From NCBI RefSeq assembly GCF_035222375.1, contig NW_026946363.1, positions 310,001 to 374,000 on the forward strand: a DNA stretch of 64,000 nucleotides, in the 5' to 3' direction. This DNA comes from Podospora pseudocomata (lineage: Eukaryota > Ascomycota > Sordariomycetes > Sordariales > Podosporaceae). The notes under the pieces were generated by a model. That model was given only the letters and a program-made list of their open reading frames with translations. It did not search any database and was not told the DNA's origin. Position 1 is the stretch's first letter. Every line of letters starts with the position of its first letter. Made by a program: the position numbers and the translations under genes. Positions 10,648-21,564 of the stretch are shown in pieces.

Positions 10648-12389
10648 ATGGTGGACAACAACGGTGCCATCACCGCAGCAAGCGGAAACAGCGACGGTGA
10701 CGACAAGAAGGTTGGGGCTGGTGTAAACGGTGGGGGAGAAAACGAAAGAGACAACACCTCCTCCCTCTCTTCTGGCTCGGGCTCGGGGGAGCCCGACGAC
10801 GCGATCCTGCCTAGGGGGCAGGTCGATCCTGTGTATGAGGAGAAGGCGAGGATTCTAAACCGGGCGGTAATGTTTCCCCCCCCACTCTTCCCAATCATAA
10901 TCATTACTAATTGAGAAAGCAGATCCAAGAAATAGGCATAGGACCCTACCAATACCTCCTCTTCCTCGTCGTCGGCTTCGGCTGGGCGAGCGACAACCTC
11001 TGGCCCATCGCCACGTCCCTCATCCTGCCCCCCATCGCATTGGAATTTCTCCCTTCCCGCCCGGCATACCTCACCCTCGCGCAAAACATTGGGCTTTTGG
11101 CAGGGGCGATATTCTGGGGGTTTGGGTGTGATGTTTTTGGGAGGAAGTGGGCATTTAACCTCACGCTTGGGATCACGGCCGTGTTTGGGATGTGTGCTGC
11201 CTCCAGCCCAAACTTTGCGGCTATAGGGGTCTTTGCGAGCTTGTGGAGTTTTGGGGTGGGGGGAAACTTACCGGTGGACAGTGCGATCTTTTTGGAGTTT
11301 CTGCCGGGGAGTCATCAGTGGTTGTTGACTGTGTTAAGTGTGGACTGGGCGGTTGCGCAGGTGGTGGCTACGTTGGTTGCGTGGCCGCTTTTGGGCGGGA
11401 TGACTTGTCAGGAGGGAGGAAACGGGGGTTGTGAGAGGGGGGAGAATATGGGGTGGAGGTGGTTTTTGATTGCGCTCGGGGGGTTGACGTTGTTGATGTT
11501 TGGGTTGAGGTTTGCGGCGTTCAAGATTTTCGAGAGTCCCAAGTTTTTGATGGGGCAGGGAAGGGACGAGGAGGCTGTGAGGGTGGTTCACGAGGTGGCG
11601 AGACGGAATGGGAGGGAGAGCGGGTTGACGGTGGAGGACTTGAGGAGGGCTGAGCCGGAGGGGTATGTGGCGAGGACGGATGTCAAGGTTGCCGTGAAGA
11701 GGAGGTTGGAGAATGTCAAGATGGAAAGGGTGAGGGTGTTGTTTTCGACGAGGAAGCTGGCGTGGTCGACGGGGTTGATTATGGCTATTTGGGCGTTTAT
11801 TGGGTTGGGATATCCCCTTTACAATGCCTTCTTGCCGTATATTCAGGCCACGAGAGGAGCTGACTTTGGAGACGGGTCTACTTACCTGACATATCGTAAC
11901 TCCCTCATCATTGCCGCTGTTGGCATCCCGGGAGCGCTTCTGGGAGGATATCTGGTCGAGCTGCCTCGCTTCGGCCGAAAAGGGACACTGTCTTTGTCGA
12001 CAGTCTTGACCGGAGTGTTTTTGTATTGCTCGACAACGGCACTTGACTCCCAATCGCTACTCGGCTGGAACTGCGCGTTCAACTTTACGAGCAATGTGAT
12101 GTACGCTGTCTTGTACAGTTTCACGCCAGAACTGTTTCCAACGCCCCAGAGAGGGACGGGGAACGCTTTGACGGCTACGTGCAATCGCATTTTTGGCATC
12201 ATGGCGGTGAGTCTTTCGTCGTTGTTGATTGTGTGGATGGAATTGACTGACAATCTGTAGCCTATGGTGGCCATGTTTGCGGATCTACGAACTGCTGCGC
12301 CGGTCTACACCAGCGGCGCTCTTTTTATCGCTGCCGGAGTTTTGGTTCTTTTGTTGCCATTTGAGTCAAGGGGTAAAGCGGCGTTATGA
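10648..12389 (+). CDS. MFS transporter, SV2/sugar-porter-like
   Basis: Exons 10648-10866, 10923-12206 and 12261-12389 give 543 residues, with both junctions in phase 0. An acidic, glycine/serine-rich cytosolic N-terminus (~70 residues) precedes about 12 membrane segments. The N-half has GFGWASDN in TM1 and, between TM2 and TM3, the MFS signature variant FGCDVFGRKWAF (G-x3-D-x2-GRK). The central loop contains ESPKFLMGQGR, close to the PESPR/YL motif of sugar porters and SV2-like carriers. The C-half has GGYLVELPRFGRKG (second D/E-x-GRK-type motif) and PELFPTPQRGTGNA, also typical of that group. It should be a plasma-membrane solute carrier; the substrate cannot be read from sequence. Confidence 0.85.
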
Positions 12390-12664
12390 GCGGTTCTGAG
12401 GGGTATCTTAGCCTCGTGATGTTGGACTTGACCGGCGTATTGGTTGAGTGGTATTGATTGTAAAGGGTAGTTCTGTTAACCTTGTGGCTGCCTTGTGTTC
12501 CGTTATGCCCTTCCAGCGACCTAAATATACACATAATCGTCACATTCTTCTCCAAGATCCTACATCAGCCTTGCTTTCTCATTTTGTGCCATCATCCGTG
12601 ATCTCATTCCATCCATTTGCTCCCCGTCACCCATCACCTTCATCCCTCGCACAATAACCAGTCC

Positions 12665-13171
12665 TTAATGCAATGAAGTCCAAGCCCCAACCCCTAAAGC
12701 CCCCAACAGCATCCCCGTCCTTCCCAGATTCAACACCCCCCACCAATCCACCAGCTCCTTCGCTCCCTTCTCCTCACTCTCACTCACCACCACCGCGCCA
12801 CTCGTCTTCACCCTCGCAGTCAGATCCGCCTCTCTCTTCAGCAGCGCGTTATTAGTTCCCATCATCAAAGCCAAGGTATAAGGAATAACCCCCACGCTCA
12901 AACCTCCAGCTGTCGTCCAGAGGTTTCGATGAGCAGGTGACTTTGCAGCAAGGTAGAAAAACCCGATCGCCGAGAGGATGGACAAAGGCGGCATGTGGGA
13001 TTTACCGGTTAGGAACACCTTCTTCCACTGCTGGAGCATGAGCGGGGTTGGGGAGGTAAGCAGCAAGGGGGTAATGAGGGTGGAGAAAGTGAGGGAGAGG
13101 CCGGTTGTGAAGGCTGTTAGGAGGAGGGTGGAGGTTTTGATGAGGGGGAGGGAAGGTTTGGAGAGGGACAT
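12665..13171 (-). CDS. DUF1772-like four-helix membrane protein
   Basis: A single-exon gene of 168 residues. Three to four hydrophobic segments are visible: around 12-36, 60-78 (LSILSAIGFFYLAA), 87-105 (GGLSVGVIPYTLALMMGTNNALL) and the C-terminal end. The block YTLALMMGTN-N-L followed by a W(W)-G-LN-R motif is the hallmark of the DUF1772 family, which includes anthrone oxygenases of polyketide pathways and many membrane proteins of unknown function. No polyketide synthase is nearby, so a secondary-metabolite role is not supported. It lies tail-to-tail with the MFS gene, 275 bp away. Confidence 0.75.
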   Translation of the reverse strand: MSLSKPSLPLIKTSTLLLTAFTTGLSLTFSTLITPLLLTSPTPLMLQQWKKVFLTGKSHMPPLSILSAIGFFYLAAKSPAHRNLWTTAGGLSVGVIPYTLALMMGTNNALLKREADLTARVKTSGAVVVSESEEKGAKELVDWWGVLNLGRTGMLLGALGVGAWTSLH

Positions 13172-13416
13172 TTTGATGGGTTTTGAAAGAGATCAACTTT
13201 GGGAAAAGTAATGGTTTTTGGAGGAGATGTAACAGAGATTGTTGATGATGTAAATTGATAATTGTCGGACAAAACGTTCAAAGTGGGGCACAAAGGTCCA
13301 GGCGGGATTGTCGGGATCGGCTGCTTTGGCTCCGGATGGCGGGACTCGGTGACCTCTTCCCGTTCCGCCCGAAAGTGTTGGTGACATCAGCACAGGTGCT
13401 CTCATGTTGTGTGTGT

Positions 13417-14297
13417 TCAGCCCAGCAGCACTGCGGTAGTGTATACATTTGGATCAGGCGCCGCACCTGCAGTGTTGGGTCCTGTGTCATTCTTCAGGAA
13501 GCAATAATGTCCGGCTGGTCGGCAAGGCTTTTTCTTGGAGAAGTTAAGAGCCCATATCTACGCCTTTTCACCAACGACACAGCTTGACAAAGACCATCCC
13601 CTGGAGTAGGAACATTTTCAGCCAACGCAACACGGTATGAAAGATTGTACTCGGCGCAAATCTGGATGCACTGGTCCAGGCTCTCCACGCGGATTCGCAA
13701 AATATCGTGTGACCGATAAGATTGGATCACATCGGAAAAGTCTGTTGAGCACAACTTCATAAAATTGCGTTCGAATAGGGCTTCCCGTTACCCTCGCGAG
13801 GTGTATATATCGTTCCGTTAAGCTCTGGGCAGCCGCCGTCTGTAGCCACAGTACCGACCCTGAGATTGCTGGGAACTGTACTAGATGGGATTACACCACT
13901 CGATGTTACCGTTGCCATAGTTTCACTTGTGCTTTCGGGGGGTATCGTGGTTGTTGGTTCTGATTGCGATGTGCTGTTACAGTCAAGTCAGTCATCGAAT
14001 GCTTTGCCAGCCGGAGTTTGCATACCTTGGTTGATGACTCGCCGCCAGCCCTCCAGCAAGACCGCCTCCAATTCCGCCTGCCAGTATCACCACGAACCCG
14101 ACCATGACTACCCAAAATACCTTCACCGGGAGCCCAAGAACCTTCGGCTGGCTTACCGGAGACTTTTCTTTGGTGGTGGATGTAATTTCATGGCCAAACG
14201 AAGCCCCAGAATATGGCCCATGATCTTGATGCTGCGGGTGTTCATGTGGTATTGCCTCCAGCCCAGGACAATGGAGCGATTGTGTTGTTGGGCTCAT
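13417..14297 (-). CDS. Membrane-anchored PAN/Apple-like protein with an apparent one-base frame break
   Basis: Exon 1 (14297-14026) encodes a cytosolic N-terminus with HEHPQHQDHGPYS and one membrane helix at ~58-80 (FWVVMVGFVVILAGGIGGGL). A 52-bp intron (13974-14025) follows. Exon 2 (13973-13562) gives a Ser/Thr stalk and CPELNGTIYTP, then shifts frame near 13775, at a CCC run, into LCSTDF, SLDQCIQICAEYN and LCQAVSLVK. A 47-bp intron (13515-13561) leads to exon 3 (13514-13417) with YCFLKNDTG and the stop. These spaced cysteines recall the extracellular PAN/Apple-like region of many sordariomycete type II membrane proteins. One extra C would restore the frame, so this is either a young pseudogene or a sequencing error. 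The family name is inferred from motif layout. Confidence 0.55.
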
Positions 14298-15352
14298 AAC
14301 TAGGCTTCATACGTGTAGTTTGTCAGAGAATGGAACACAAAATTTATCCGAAGGAGTGGATGGGAGCATTTTGTCTGCCGCACGTTGGAAAAAAGAAACA
14401 GAGGGTTATCAGACTTGATGGGCTGGGGCAGTTCTGATCACTTAAAGCCTGTTGATCAAGGCTCCCATCTTGTTCTTAGGTTCGGCGACCTAAAGTTGGC
14501 GATGTGGCCAAGTGCTACTATAGCTGCTGCTGTGCCGTATGGTTTGATGGAAAATAGATGAATTAAGATTCGCCATCGGCTCAGTCATAGTCTTCTGCAC
14601 ATATGCTTTGGCTTTGCCATGATGATCAGCATGACGGTTGTGCCGTAGCAGCCCGGTCGACCATCTGTCGCGGCTGGTTGAACTTGGTGTAACAGTAATA
14701 TGGCCAGAATCAAGGGGCACTCAAGCTAAAATGAAGTCAATGGTAAGTAATGCTGTATTGAGCCCCCAAGTCCAGGGATAAACCGTTTGACAACCTGGAG
14801 GAGTTGCCTTCTACGACCTCAAAACCCACCCTCCCTTGTGATAGACATCAGGTTGCGATGACAGCCTGCGGTAGAAGCAGAGTTTTTAAAAGAGTGTTCA
14901 TAAGAGTCCGTTGTTATTCAATAGAAATTGTGCGTAAAATAGAACAGAACGTTAAGAAGTCGGAACTCAGCATCACCTTTGAGAAATGAGATGAATATGA
15001 AGCTGAACCCACAGAAGCAGGTGTGAGCGCACAGACCATCCATCAAAATGCCAAGCTGCAGGGGTGTAACAGAAAAACTGGAGAAGGCACGAACTGTGCA
15101 CGGACGGCGTCAGCACGGACGGCGTCAGCACGAAAACATCAGAAAAAAATTGAGGCGGTTGTGATGCACTATAAGTGCAAACATCGCTGATTGAAAATGA
15201 GTTTTTTGGCCTTGTGTGCTTGTCGCCAACCATGATTCACTAGATGGCTTCTCAATCAAGGTGATAAAGTCCTTGCCCATCTACCAGCATTCTCCCCACT
15301 CCATTTTTGCCTCTGTGGCTGCCCGGCAAAAGCTGTTGTGAAAAAACTTACA
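14298..15352. other. Intergenic region
   Basis: About 1 kb with no gene seen. It holds an exact 15-bp tandem duplication (15099-15113 and 15114-15128, unit CACGGACGGCGTCAG) and the promoter of the next gene. Confidence 0.5.
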
Positions 15353-17035
15353 ATGGCGCATCACACCAAGCGCTCTCACAACAATAGACTTGTTGTCAAT
15401 GGCACTGCCATTGTCAACCACCCATCATCGACGGGTGTTGCTGATGCCACGCTTGCCCAACAAACTGCCTCCTTTTCTCACACCCTACTTGCTCACAGAA
15501 CCAATTCTTCCTGCAACAAGTCGAAAGCAACAACCACCAACTCTTACATCAAAACATCTGCCAAAGCACTTATTCCTCTTCTATCTTCCTTGTCCTCAAT
15601 AGCTGCTGCTCACACAACCAATCTCAAAAAGTCCCGACTTTCATCTGGGCCCCAGACCTTGTCTTCTGCGACCACTAAGTTCCTGTACAAGAGACTCCGC
15701 AAGCACGACCGCGCGACCTCCTCCTATTTTCAGAAAAGAAAGCAGTGGAAGCGCACTCACCGCCGTGTTGCTGTCAGAATAATGACTTCTCCTAGCCAAC
15801 CCGGCCTCCCTGCGGCCTATGAGCCTTTGTCAGATGAAGAGACAGTCAACCAGCCCATTTCAAGCAGCACCAATTCTTCCAGGAGCACCTCGCCTTCGGA
15901 TAGCAGCAGTAGTCGCCAGCAATCAGAGTCTGTCACCTCAGTGTCTAGCTTTGCGTCTTCGCAAAAGAGTACCGATGGCAAGTCTGAGAAGGTAGAGGAG
16001 AAGGAAAGAGTCAAAACCAAAGTCGAAATTAAGGTTGAGGCTGCCAGCATCAGCACTCAAGCCACCGAGGCGGCTGCCATCACTACCAGCGGCACCAGAA
16101 CCAACCCGGCCAAGAGAAAACATGAAGAGACTGAGGATGACCCGACGCCTCAGCCGAAGAAGGTTGTGAAGTCAATCAGGCTGGTTATTAAGAAACCCAC
16201 TGTCGCTATCTTGCCGCCGCCCTCTGCGATAGGCGCCGCCACCGAGGAGCCCCCTCTGATGTCTGGAGCTCGGGCTAGCCCACCACCTCCCATGGCAACT
16301 GCTGTCGCTAAGCCTACCACCAAAATCATCCTCAAGCGGCCTTCTTCCAGCGTTGCCCCCCCAGTCATGACCCCAGCCGTTGGCAATAACGGGGATCACG
16401 GGGAAACGGCCAAGCAGAAGAAGTTGGATAAGGGGAAGCGCAAGCTCATCGAACAAGAGGATGATGATGACGAAGAGACCATTCCCCCCTCAAAGAAGGC
16501 CAGATACACCAAAAACACCTACCAGGGTCCAGACAAGCCCTTACCAAAGATGGAGTATTTTGAGCGCCGTCGTCACGAAATGCTTGCTGATCCTCTTGGG
16601 TATGACGACCTCGTTCGGGACACGAATAAGCAGCCTGATGCCTACACCCGAAAGAAGTTCTTGCGATGGGAGAAACATTACCGACACCCCAAGCCTGAGA
16701 AGTTTGAGATGAGCGGTGCGCTCAATCCGCCAGACATGACTTCTGCACTTGCTGGCACCCCCAAGAAGAAGGGGGGAGAGAGCCTCTCCAGGAATGCCCG
16801 GAAGCGCGCTCATAGGAAGAGAGCTGAGGAGGAAGCCAATGCTTTGCGTCGGGAGAAGTCACGGGAAAGGACCACATCTGGCGGGGAGACAGAGGGCGAG
16901 GAGAAGCTCACTGGGAAGGGAAAAGGGGTCGCCAGGATTGGGCAGGGCAAAGACGCCAGTATAGGTTATAACAAGCAACAACAACAGCGCATGAAGAGCA
17001 CCGGTAGACAATACAATGGCGGTTCAGTTTATTGA
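15353..17035 (+). CDS. Basic, low-complexity, probably nuclear protein (560 aa)
   Basis: Single exon from ATG 15353 (context ACAATGG). I do not recognise a family. The first ~145 residues are Ser/Thr/His/Lys-rich and end in a very basic patch (KRKQWKRTHRRVAVR). A serine-rich stretch follows, then mixed acidic/basic regions with several nuclear-localisation-like clusters (NPAKRKHEE, DKGKRKLIEQ, SKKARY). The block LPKMEYFERRRHEMLADPLG to KKFLRWEKHYRHPKPEKF looks the most ordered and is the part to search. The C-terminus is Lys/Arg/Glu-rich (RNARKRAHRKRAEEEAN). Composition suggests a nucleic-acid-associated nuclear protein; nothing more can be said. Confidence 0.7.
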   Translation: MAHHTKRSHNNRLVVNGTAIVNHPSSTGVADATLAQQTASFSHTLLAHRTNSSCNKSKATTTNSYIKTSAKALIPLLSSLSSIAAAHTTNLKKSRLSSGPQTLSSATTKFLYKRLRKHDRATSSYFQKRKQWKRTHRRVAVRIMTSPSQPGLPAAYEPLSDEETVNQPISSSTNSSRSTSPSDSSSSRQQSESVTSVSSFASSQKSTDGKSEKVEEKERVKTKVEIKVEAASISTQATEAAAITTSGTRTNPAKRKHEETEDDPTPQPKKVVKSIRLVIKKPTVAILPPPSAIGAATEEPPLMSGARASPPPPMATAVAKPTTKIILKRPSSSVAPPVMTPAVGNNGDHGETAKQKKLDKGKRKLIEQEDDDDEETIPPSKKARYTKNTYQGPDKPLPKMEYFERRRHEMLADPLGYDDLVRDTNKQPDAYTRKKFLRWEKHYRHPKPEKFEMSGALNPPDMTSALAGTPKKKGGESLSRNARKRAHRKRAEEEANALRREKSRERTTSGGETEGEEKLTGKGKGVARIGQGKDASIGYNKQQQQRMKSTGRQYNGGSVY

Positions 17036-17473
17036 TCATCTTTTATTTTTACTTTCTCCCACTGCGGGAGGAGCATCGTGGCTTGGAAGCTTCGGCCAAG
17101 GGCTGGTTCTTGGCTGGGGCCATGGGGAATCAATCCTTTTTATTCACCTTACCCGCGTTCAATGTATCTTTGAACGACAGCACTGTCGATGTCGATGTCG
17201 ATGTCAACGATCACGACACCATCTTGTTAAGTTTATGCACTTGCTTACGTGTCTCCCCGTGTCTGTACTGTCTTCAGTTTGAGTTCGTCCATTTTGCTAA
17301 CAGTATGGTCGGCCACGCGAGTTCGTAACAAGCCTCCGCCATGAGGGAGCCACCTCTCAAGCCGCTATCTGAGTTAAACCCTTTCTCTCCTATCCCATGG
17401 TCGTGTGATAAGCTTTCCTCCTCTCACCACTAACCTCATCGAAAATTTGCACGCAAGACATACAGTTAACAAC

Positions 17474-18018
17474 ATGGATCCGCGGTACGTGGCCTTCTTC
17501 ATCTATCCCGACACCCGTGTGCCATCGATCGAGGGCCCAGACGGATTTGCGGTCACCATGACATATCCGTTCGGAATATCCTGTAAGTTCCAAGATCCCA
17601 TATGCGAGAGGACGACTGACCATCTGTGGTAGTGGCGAATCACCAGCTCGGGGGTCGATATGAGACTGAAGATGAAGAGACCTCCCCACAAGCCCAGGCC
17701 ACGGAACGACAGGCTGTTTTCCCCACTGATGAGCTCGGTTCTCGAGGCCGGAAAAGAAGCTACACCCTCGCGCACCAAGACGATCAACAACCGGCTCCCA
17801 TTCTCCCAGAACACTTGGAAGGTTTTCTCCACAACGAGGAGGAATACGCTCGGCTCACCAAGAGGGGGCGATACGAGTTTGCCAGGTCTGGAAAGGAGCC
17901 TCGCTTCGAGGATATTATGGATGATTTCATGGCAAGCCTAGAAGATCACTTGCCCGAGCCTCAGACCACTGAAAACAGATACACCCCAGCAATCTGTCCG
18001 TGTGGCGTCGAGTACTGA
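17474..18018 (+). CDS. Cluster gene A: small lineage-specific protein (164 aa)
   Basis: Exons 17474-17582 and 17633-18018; the 50-bp intron is phase 1 with donor GTAAGT. The first exon begins MDPRYVAFFIYPDTR. The second is acidic and polar, with a basic patch (GRKRSYTL), an acidic-to-basic turn (NEEEYARLTKRGRYEF) and a terminal helix FEDIMDDFMASLEDHL. No signal peptide or membrane segment. This is the best-preserved member of the cluster between 17.4 and 25.1 kb: the intron phase after the short first exon and the order of acidic and basic patches recur in the copies downstream. No known family recognised; the NLS-like patches suggest a nuclear location, which is inference. Confidence 0.6.
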
Positions 18019-18294
18019 CTGATTCCGGATTGGGAGAGGGATAAGAAAAACTGGATCTGTCGATGGGCTGCATTGATCTAGGATGATGACGGGGACGGGA
18101 GATATGATCACGATTGTTCGTTGGGACCTATATGGACGACATTCAAGCTCGATTTCTGGAAGTTGGTCTTACCAAGCGAATGATAGCCCCTTTCTTGGGG
18201 TGGAGTCCATGGGACAAGTGCTGGCGGGCGGGGGGGACTCTATTCACTGAGTTTACTTATCACTGATTGATAACCCTATCTCCTCCGCCATCAG

Positions 18295-18818
18295 ACTCGC
18301 CACGGAGCCGTCTACCAGTTTTGTTCCCGCCAACTATACCGGCTTCGACGTTGAGTCGGTGCTCATGGAAAAGTTGCCCAGCATTGAGTAAGCGACTACT
18401 GCCACAATTTGCGACCCCGACATCCCGCTTCCCCCGGTCGAGCTTGAGGGTGCAATCGCCCCCAACTATATCTATCGAGAGCTGAAGAACTTGGTAGGTT
18501 CAAGACCGCGTAATACATATCATGATGAACTAACGGTGTTTACAGGTCCTGGTCTCGCGGGGTATATACCTTGTACTCCGTTCATTGGAGAAATGTTCGA
18601 GACCAGCTGCCCAAGAGGTGACGCCGCCGTTATCTGGAGGCTTTCTACCAGCTCAAGAGCCGGCCCTTCACAGTTGCAAGAGAAAGCGTTACAACAAAAC
18701 GCCATACCCTCGCAGAGACCCTAAGACCGGTTACGTGGCTCCCATCCTTCTGAGAGGGCAACTCAAAGTCGAAGATGATGAAGAAGATGGCCGAGAGTTG
18801 AAGAAGCCAAGAGATTGA
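18295..18818 (+). pseudogene. Cluster copy B: related gene, probably disrupted
   Basis: Reading from a possible acceptor at 18294, one frame runs through STSFVPANYTGFDVES and MEKLPSIE, meets TAA at 18389-18391, then continues in the same frame through CDPDIPLPPVELEGAI to a well-formed 52-bp intron (18494-18545, donor GTAGGT, branch AACTAAC, acceptor TACAG). The last exon (18546-18818) reads KRKRYNKTPYPRRDPKTG, then an acidic run VEDDEEDGRELKKPRD and stop. The KRxRxxxxPYPR and acidic-then-basic layout matches copies C and D. The upstream first exon was not identified. The internal TAA could instead lie in an unrecognised intron (GTAAGC overlaps it), so pseudogene status is likely but not certain. 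Confidence 0.45.
18494..18545 (+). other. Intron in cluster copy B
   Basis: Donor GTAGGT, consensus branch site AACTAACGG about 15 bp before the acceptor TACAG, phase 0 on both sides. Its quality shows the copy was once spliced. Confidence 0.65.
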
Positions 18819-19564
18819 TTTACTCCTGTGGGGGGAAAGAACCTCGATTTCAGAATGGGACGACAGAAGTGTCACTCTTGAATATCATTCAGGGATCAGG
18901 CAAACCTCAGGTTGGGATGATTGTAACAGCACGCTCGAGCTGAGTCTGTTGCCTTGAGTGGATGAGGACTTTGCCTGGGATGGCTATAAATATCAACATT
19001 TGCTTCTTGTACTGTTTCGTTGCCGCCATGATTACCACTTCTCTGACCCGTGAACACTGGTGGAAGTTCATGGTCTGCGTGGAATTTCCATATTCACGTG
19101 ATTGTTTATTTTATCTTGCCATTCCTTCCCTCCCACGCTCAAACTTCGAGTGTCGTCCCAGCCCTCAGGCAGACGCGCGTGGTCCGCGTCAGGTTGCTCC
19201 TTCCTCAAGTTACCCCGTGCCATTCAGAAGAATATCCTGCTATTGTTCATCTGAATAATAATAGGGCAATGACGGCAGGGCTCAACGGAGCCGATGAACT
19301 TTTTTCCTGTTGCAGGAAGAACAGTCTCTTCCCACCACCGCTCTCTCTCACAGCTCTATTCCCAGATCTCTGCCCAGATCTCTCTTCCCACCGACTTTTC
19401 CATTACTGCCTCCTTTAACCAGATCTTGTCGACAATATACGTCGAGCTTCACTCACATTATTCGTCATCTCCAAGGTTGAGACCAGTCTCTTCACACCGA
19501 CCAATTCTCGGAATACTTCATCTTTGCCCCAGTCGTAATCAGCACCGCTTCAAAAGTCGCTACC

Positions 19565-20640
19565 ATGAGATTCGCCGGCTGCTACGGTGATAACCCCCGT
19601 ACCGCGCTGTTCCCCTGGTAAAAAGCGCTTGAAGACCTGATAATTCCTGTTCCTTCGGTCGCCTGTGACGAGCGCGATGTGCCCATCCGGTCGATGGAGC
19701 ACGAAGGAGACCATGCCTTCAAACCACGCGCGGGAGCCGGGCGATTTGGTAGGCTCGGGATATTCAGTATCAGAAAAAGCCATACTAACAATATTAACAG
19801 CTGAGTTGGTTGCTTCACAGTTCGATTCTTCTCCAGCTCAGAAGCACGATACCCGGTGGGCTGGATCGTGGACGGAGGCGGCCAAGAATGCGTCTGAAGC
19901 CATCAAGGCAGGGTTTATTTCTACGACTCAGTCTCGGAATGATTACAGCCAGAAAAGAGGCTTCAGAAATAGCCCTTATCCTCGATAAACCCGAGGGACT
20001 GATCATGTGCCTGTTCTTTTGGGAGGATCCATGGACAACACCAGCGAGAGCGACGAGGAGGAGCATTTTCGCCCGACCAAAAAGATGCGTTTCCAAGCGA
20101 CTTAGATTTCCCATGATGACCATCAGGACCAGGACGGCAATGAAGGAATCGAGTCAGGAGACAATATTGAGGAAGATGACAGCCAGTATGCCGATTCGCT
20201 GTCTTTCTCGCCACCCAACAGGTTTGACACTCCCCCCTGTTTATATATTGCTGAGTACCTATCATAAGCAGCCTTTATTAACTAGAAACCGTAATAGTGA
20301 CGACAAAATCCTCACTGATGCCTGGCTGAGGTCCATTGTCGATCTGAACCCAGCCGATCACGAAGCAGACACTGATGACCGAAACTTCATTAAGGCCTGG
20401 CTGGAATCCGTTGTCGGCTTGAGACCAGCCGATTATGAAGCCCAAAATGACGACAACGCCTTTGATAGGTTTGTCTTTTCCTATTCACATACTGCTCAGC
20501 TACTATCATGAACACCCTTCGCTGACTAGAGACTGTGGTAGCGACGAGAGTAGCCTCATTGGGCCTGGTTAAATTCCATTGTCGACCTGAGCCCAGCCGA
20601 TCACGAAGTCTAGAACCACGACACCGTTTTAGGCAGCCCT
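19565..20640 (+). pseudogene. Cluster copy C: disrupted gene with repeat exon
   Basis: Exon 1 (19565-19748) ends in phase 1 like gene A. A 52-bp intron (19749-19800) has branch ATACTAACA and acceptor TTAACAG. Exon 2 (19801-20221) carries SQKRGFRNSPYPR, then SESDEEEHFRPTKKMRF and an acidic region. A 76-bp intron leads to exon 3 (20298-20468), 57 codons made of two ~25-residue repeats, and a 73-bp intron (20469-20541) to a fourth exon that starts a third repeat (WLNSIVDLSPADHE) but loses frame. In-frame stops TAA (about 19619 and 19986) and TAG (about 20103) interrupt the frame while homology to copy D continues through them. It is a decayed paralogue; several stops look like C-to-T changes at CpA, as RIP makes. 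Confidence 0.5.
20298..20468 (+). repeat. Exon of tandem ~25-residue repeats
   Basis: Unit 1 reads DDKILTDAWLRSIVDLNPAD and unit 2 DDRNFIKAWLESVVGLRPAD, each followed by HEADT or YEAQN, and a third begins DDNAFDR. The consensus is DDxxxxxAWLxSIVxLxPADxEAxx. The exon is flanked by phase-2 introns on both sides, so whole-exon duplication keeps frame; the next exon starts another copy. Cluster gene D has one diverged unit (DHWTEFIVGINPTELE) after a phase-2 intron. Confidence 0.65.
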
Positions 20641-21564
20641 GTCTTCCATAGCCGTTATACAACCGCCAGCCGTTCTGTCTCTTGCGGCTCGTCCGCTACT
20701 CATTGCCGCTCCGTTTCTGACGGCTCGTCGGTAGCTCTTGGCCGCTAGAGAAAGCTTTATGGGGGGCCTTCTGGGATTTGATACAGAATGCGGTCGCACA
20801 GCCGTTTGGCTTGTCCTAGCTCATAGAGTTTTCTCAACTGGTAGGAGGAACCAAGATAGATAAACGTACTGAATATCATATTTTGTGTCAGAACGTGTGT
20901 CCCCCAGATTACTTCGGGTACCTATAGGACAGATCAAGACGATTAAAATGGAAGTATTCTGGATATATATCCTCTAACTCTGAGCTATGGTCTGTCATCA
21001 AAAGATGACTTTTACATTGAGGACGTTGTAATTGTTGACAATTCTTGGCATCTCTGTACTTCCCTCCAGCTTTGACCTGAGAGAGTGGAAGACGGACTTT
21101 GAGTAGATAGTTTGTGATCCCTAAGCTCAAGCCTCCACCTTCAGGATTGAAGAGATTCGGCTCAGATAATAACCGGGCAATGTCAGGCTACTTCGTCGTG
21201 TAAGCGTCGTAGGGAAGTCAGCTAGACCAGAAAGTTAAAGCACGTGGTTGATGAATTCTTCATAGATTTCAACTTGCTCCGCGCTATCCACTTGAGCATC
21301 TTGCTATTGTAGGCTGGAGCAACAATAAGAGCAATACTTATTGAAGGGTGGGCCGTGGCCGACTGCTCCTCTCAAGTGAATCGGGACAGTACCTTTTCTC
21401 TTGAAATATTTTCTTTTGTCACCTCTCATCTTCGACCTTCTCTTCACAGAGCATCCGTCCTCAGAATTTGGGCCCGCTGCTTGTATCGATCGGTTCGCAC
21501 CTTTCAACCTTCAATCGACTTTCCCAACCATAACAACAGCTCGAGATCCTTCAGCACGACCAGC
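20641..21564. other. Region between cluster copies C and D
   Basis: No supported gene. A minus-strand open stretch at 20909-21130 encodes ordered-looking sequence (HLLMTDHSSELEDIYPEYF) but has no start context or splice support; it may be a relic of an unrelated gene or element. Confidence 0.35.

Noticed and set aside
19550-19783. Minus-strand ORF opposite exon 1 of cluster copy C
   Set aside because: It looks protein-like, but the plus strand carries the spliced, phase-closing family structure with a canonical branch site; kept only as a possibility.
20909-21130. Minus-strand 73-codon ORF between copies C and D
   Set aside because: Ordered-looking sequence, but no splice sites, start context or recognisable family.
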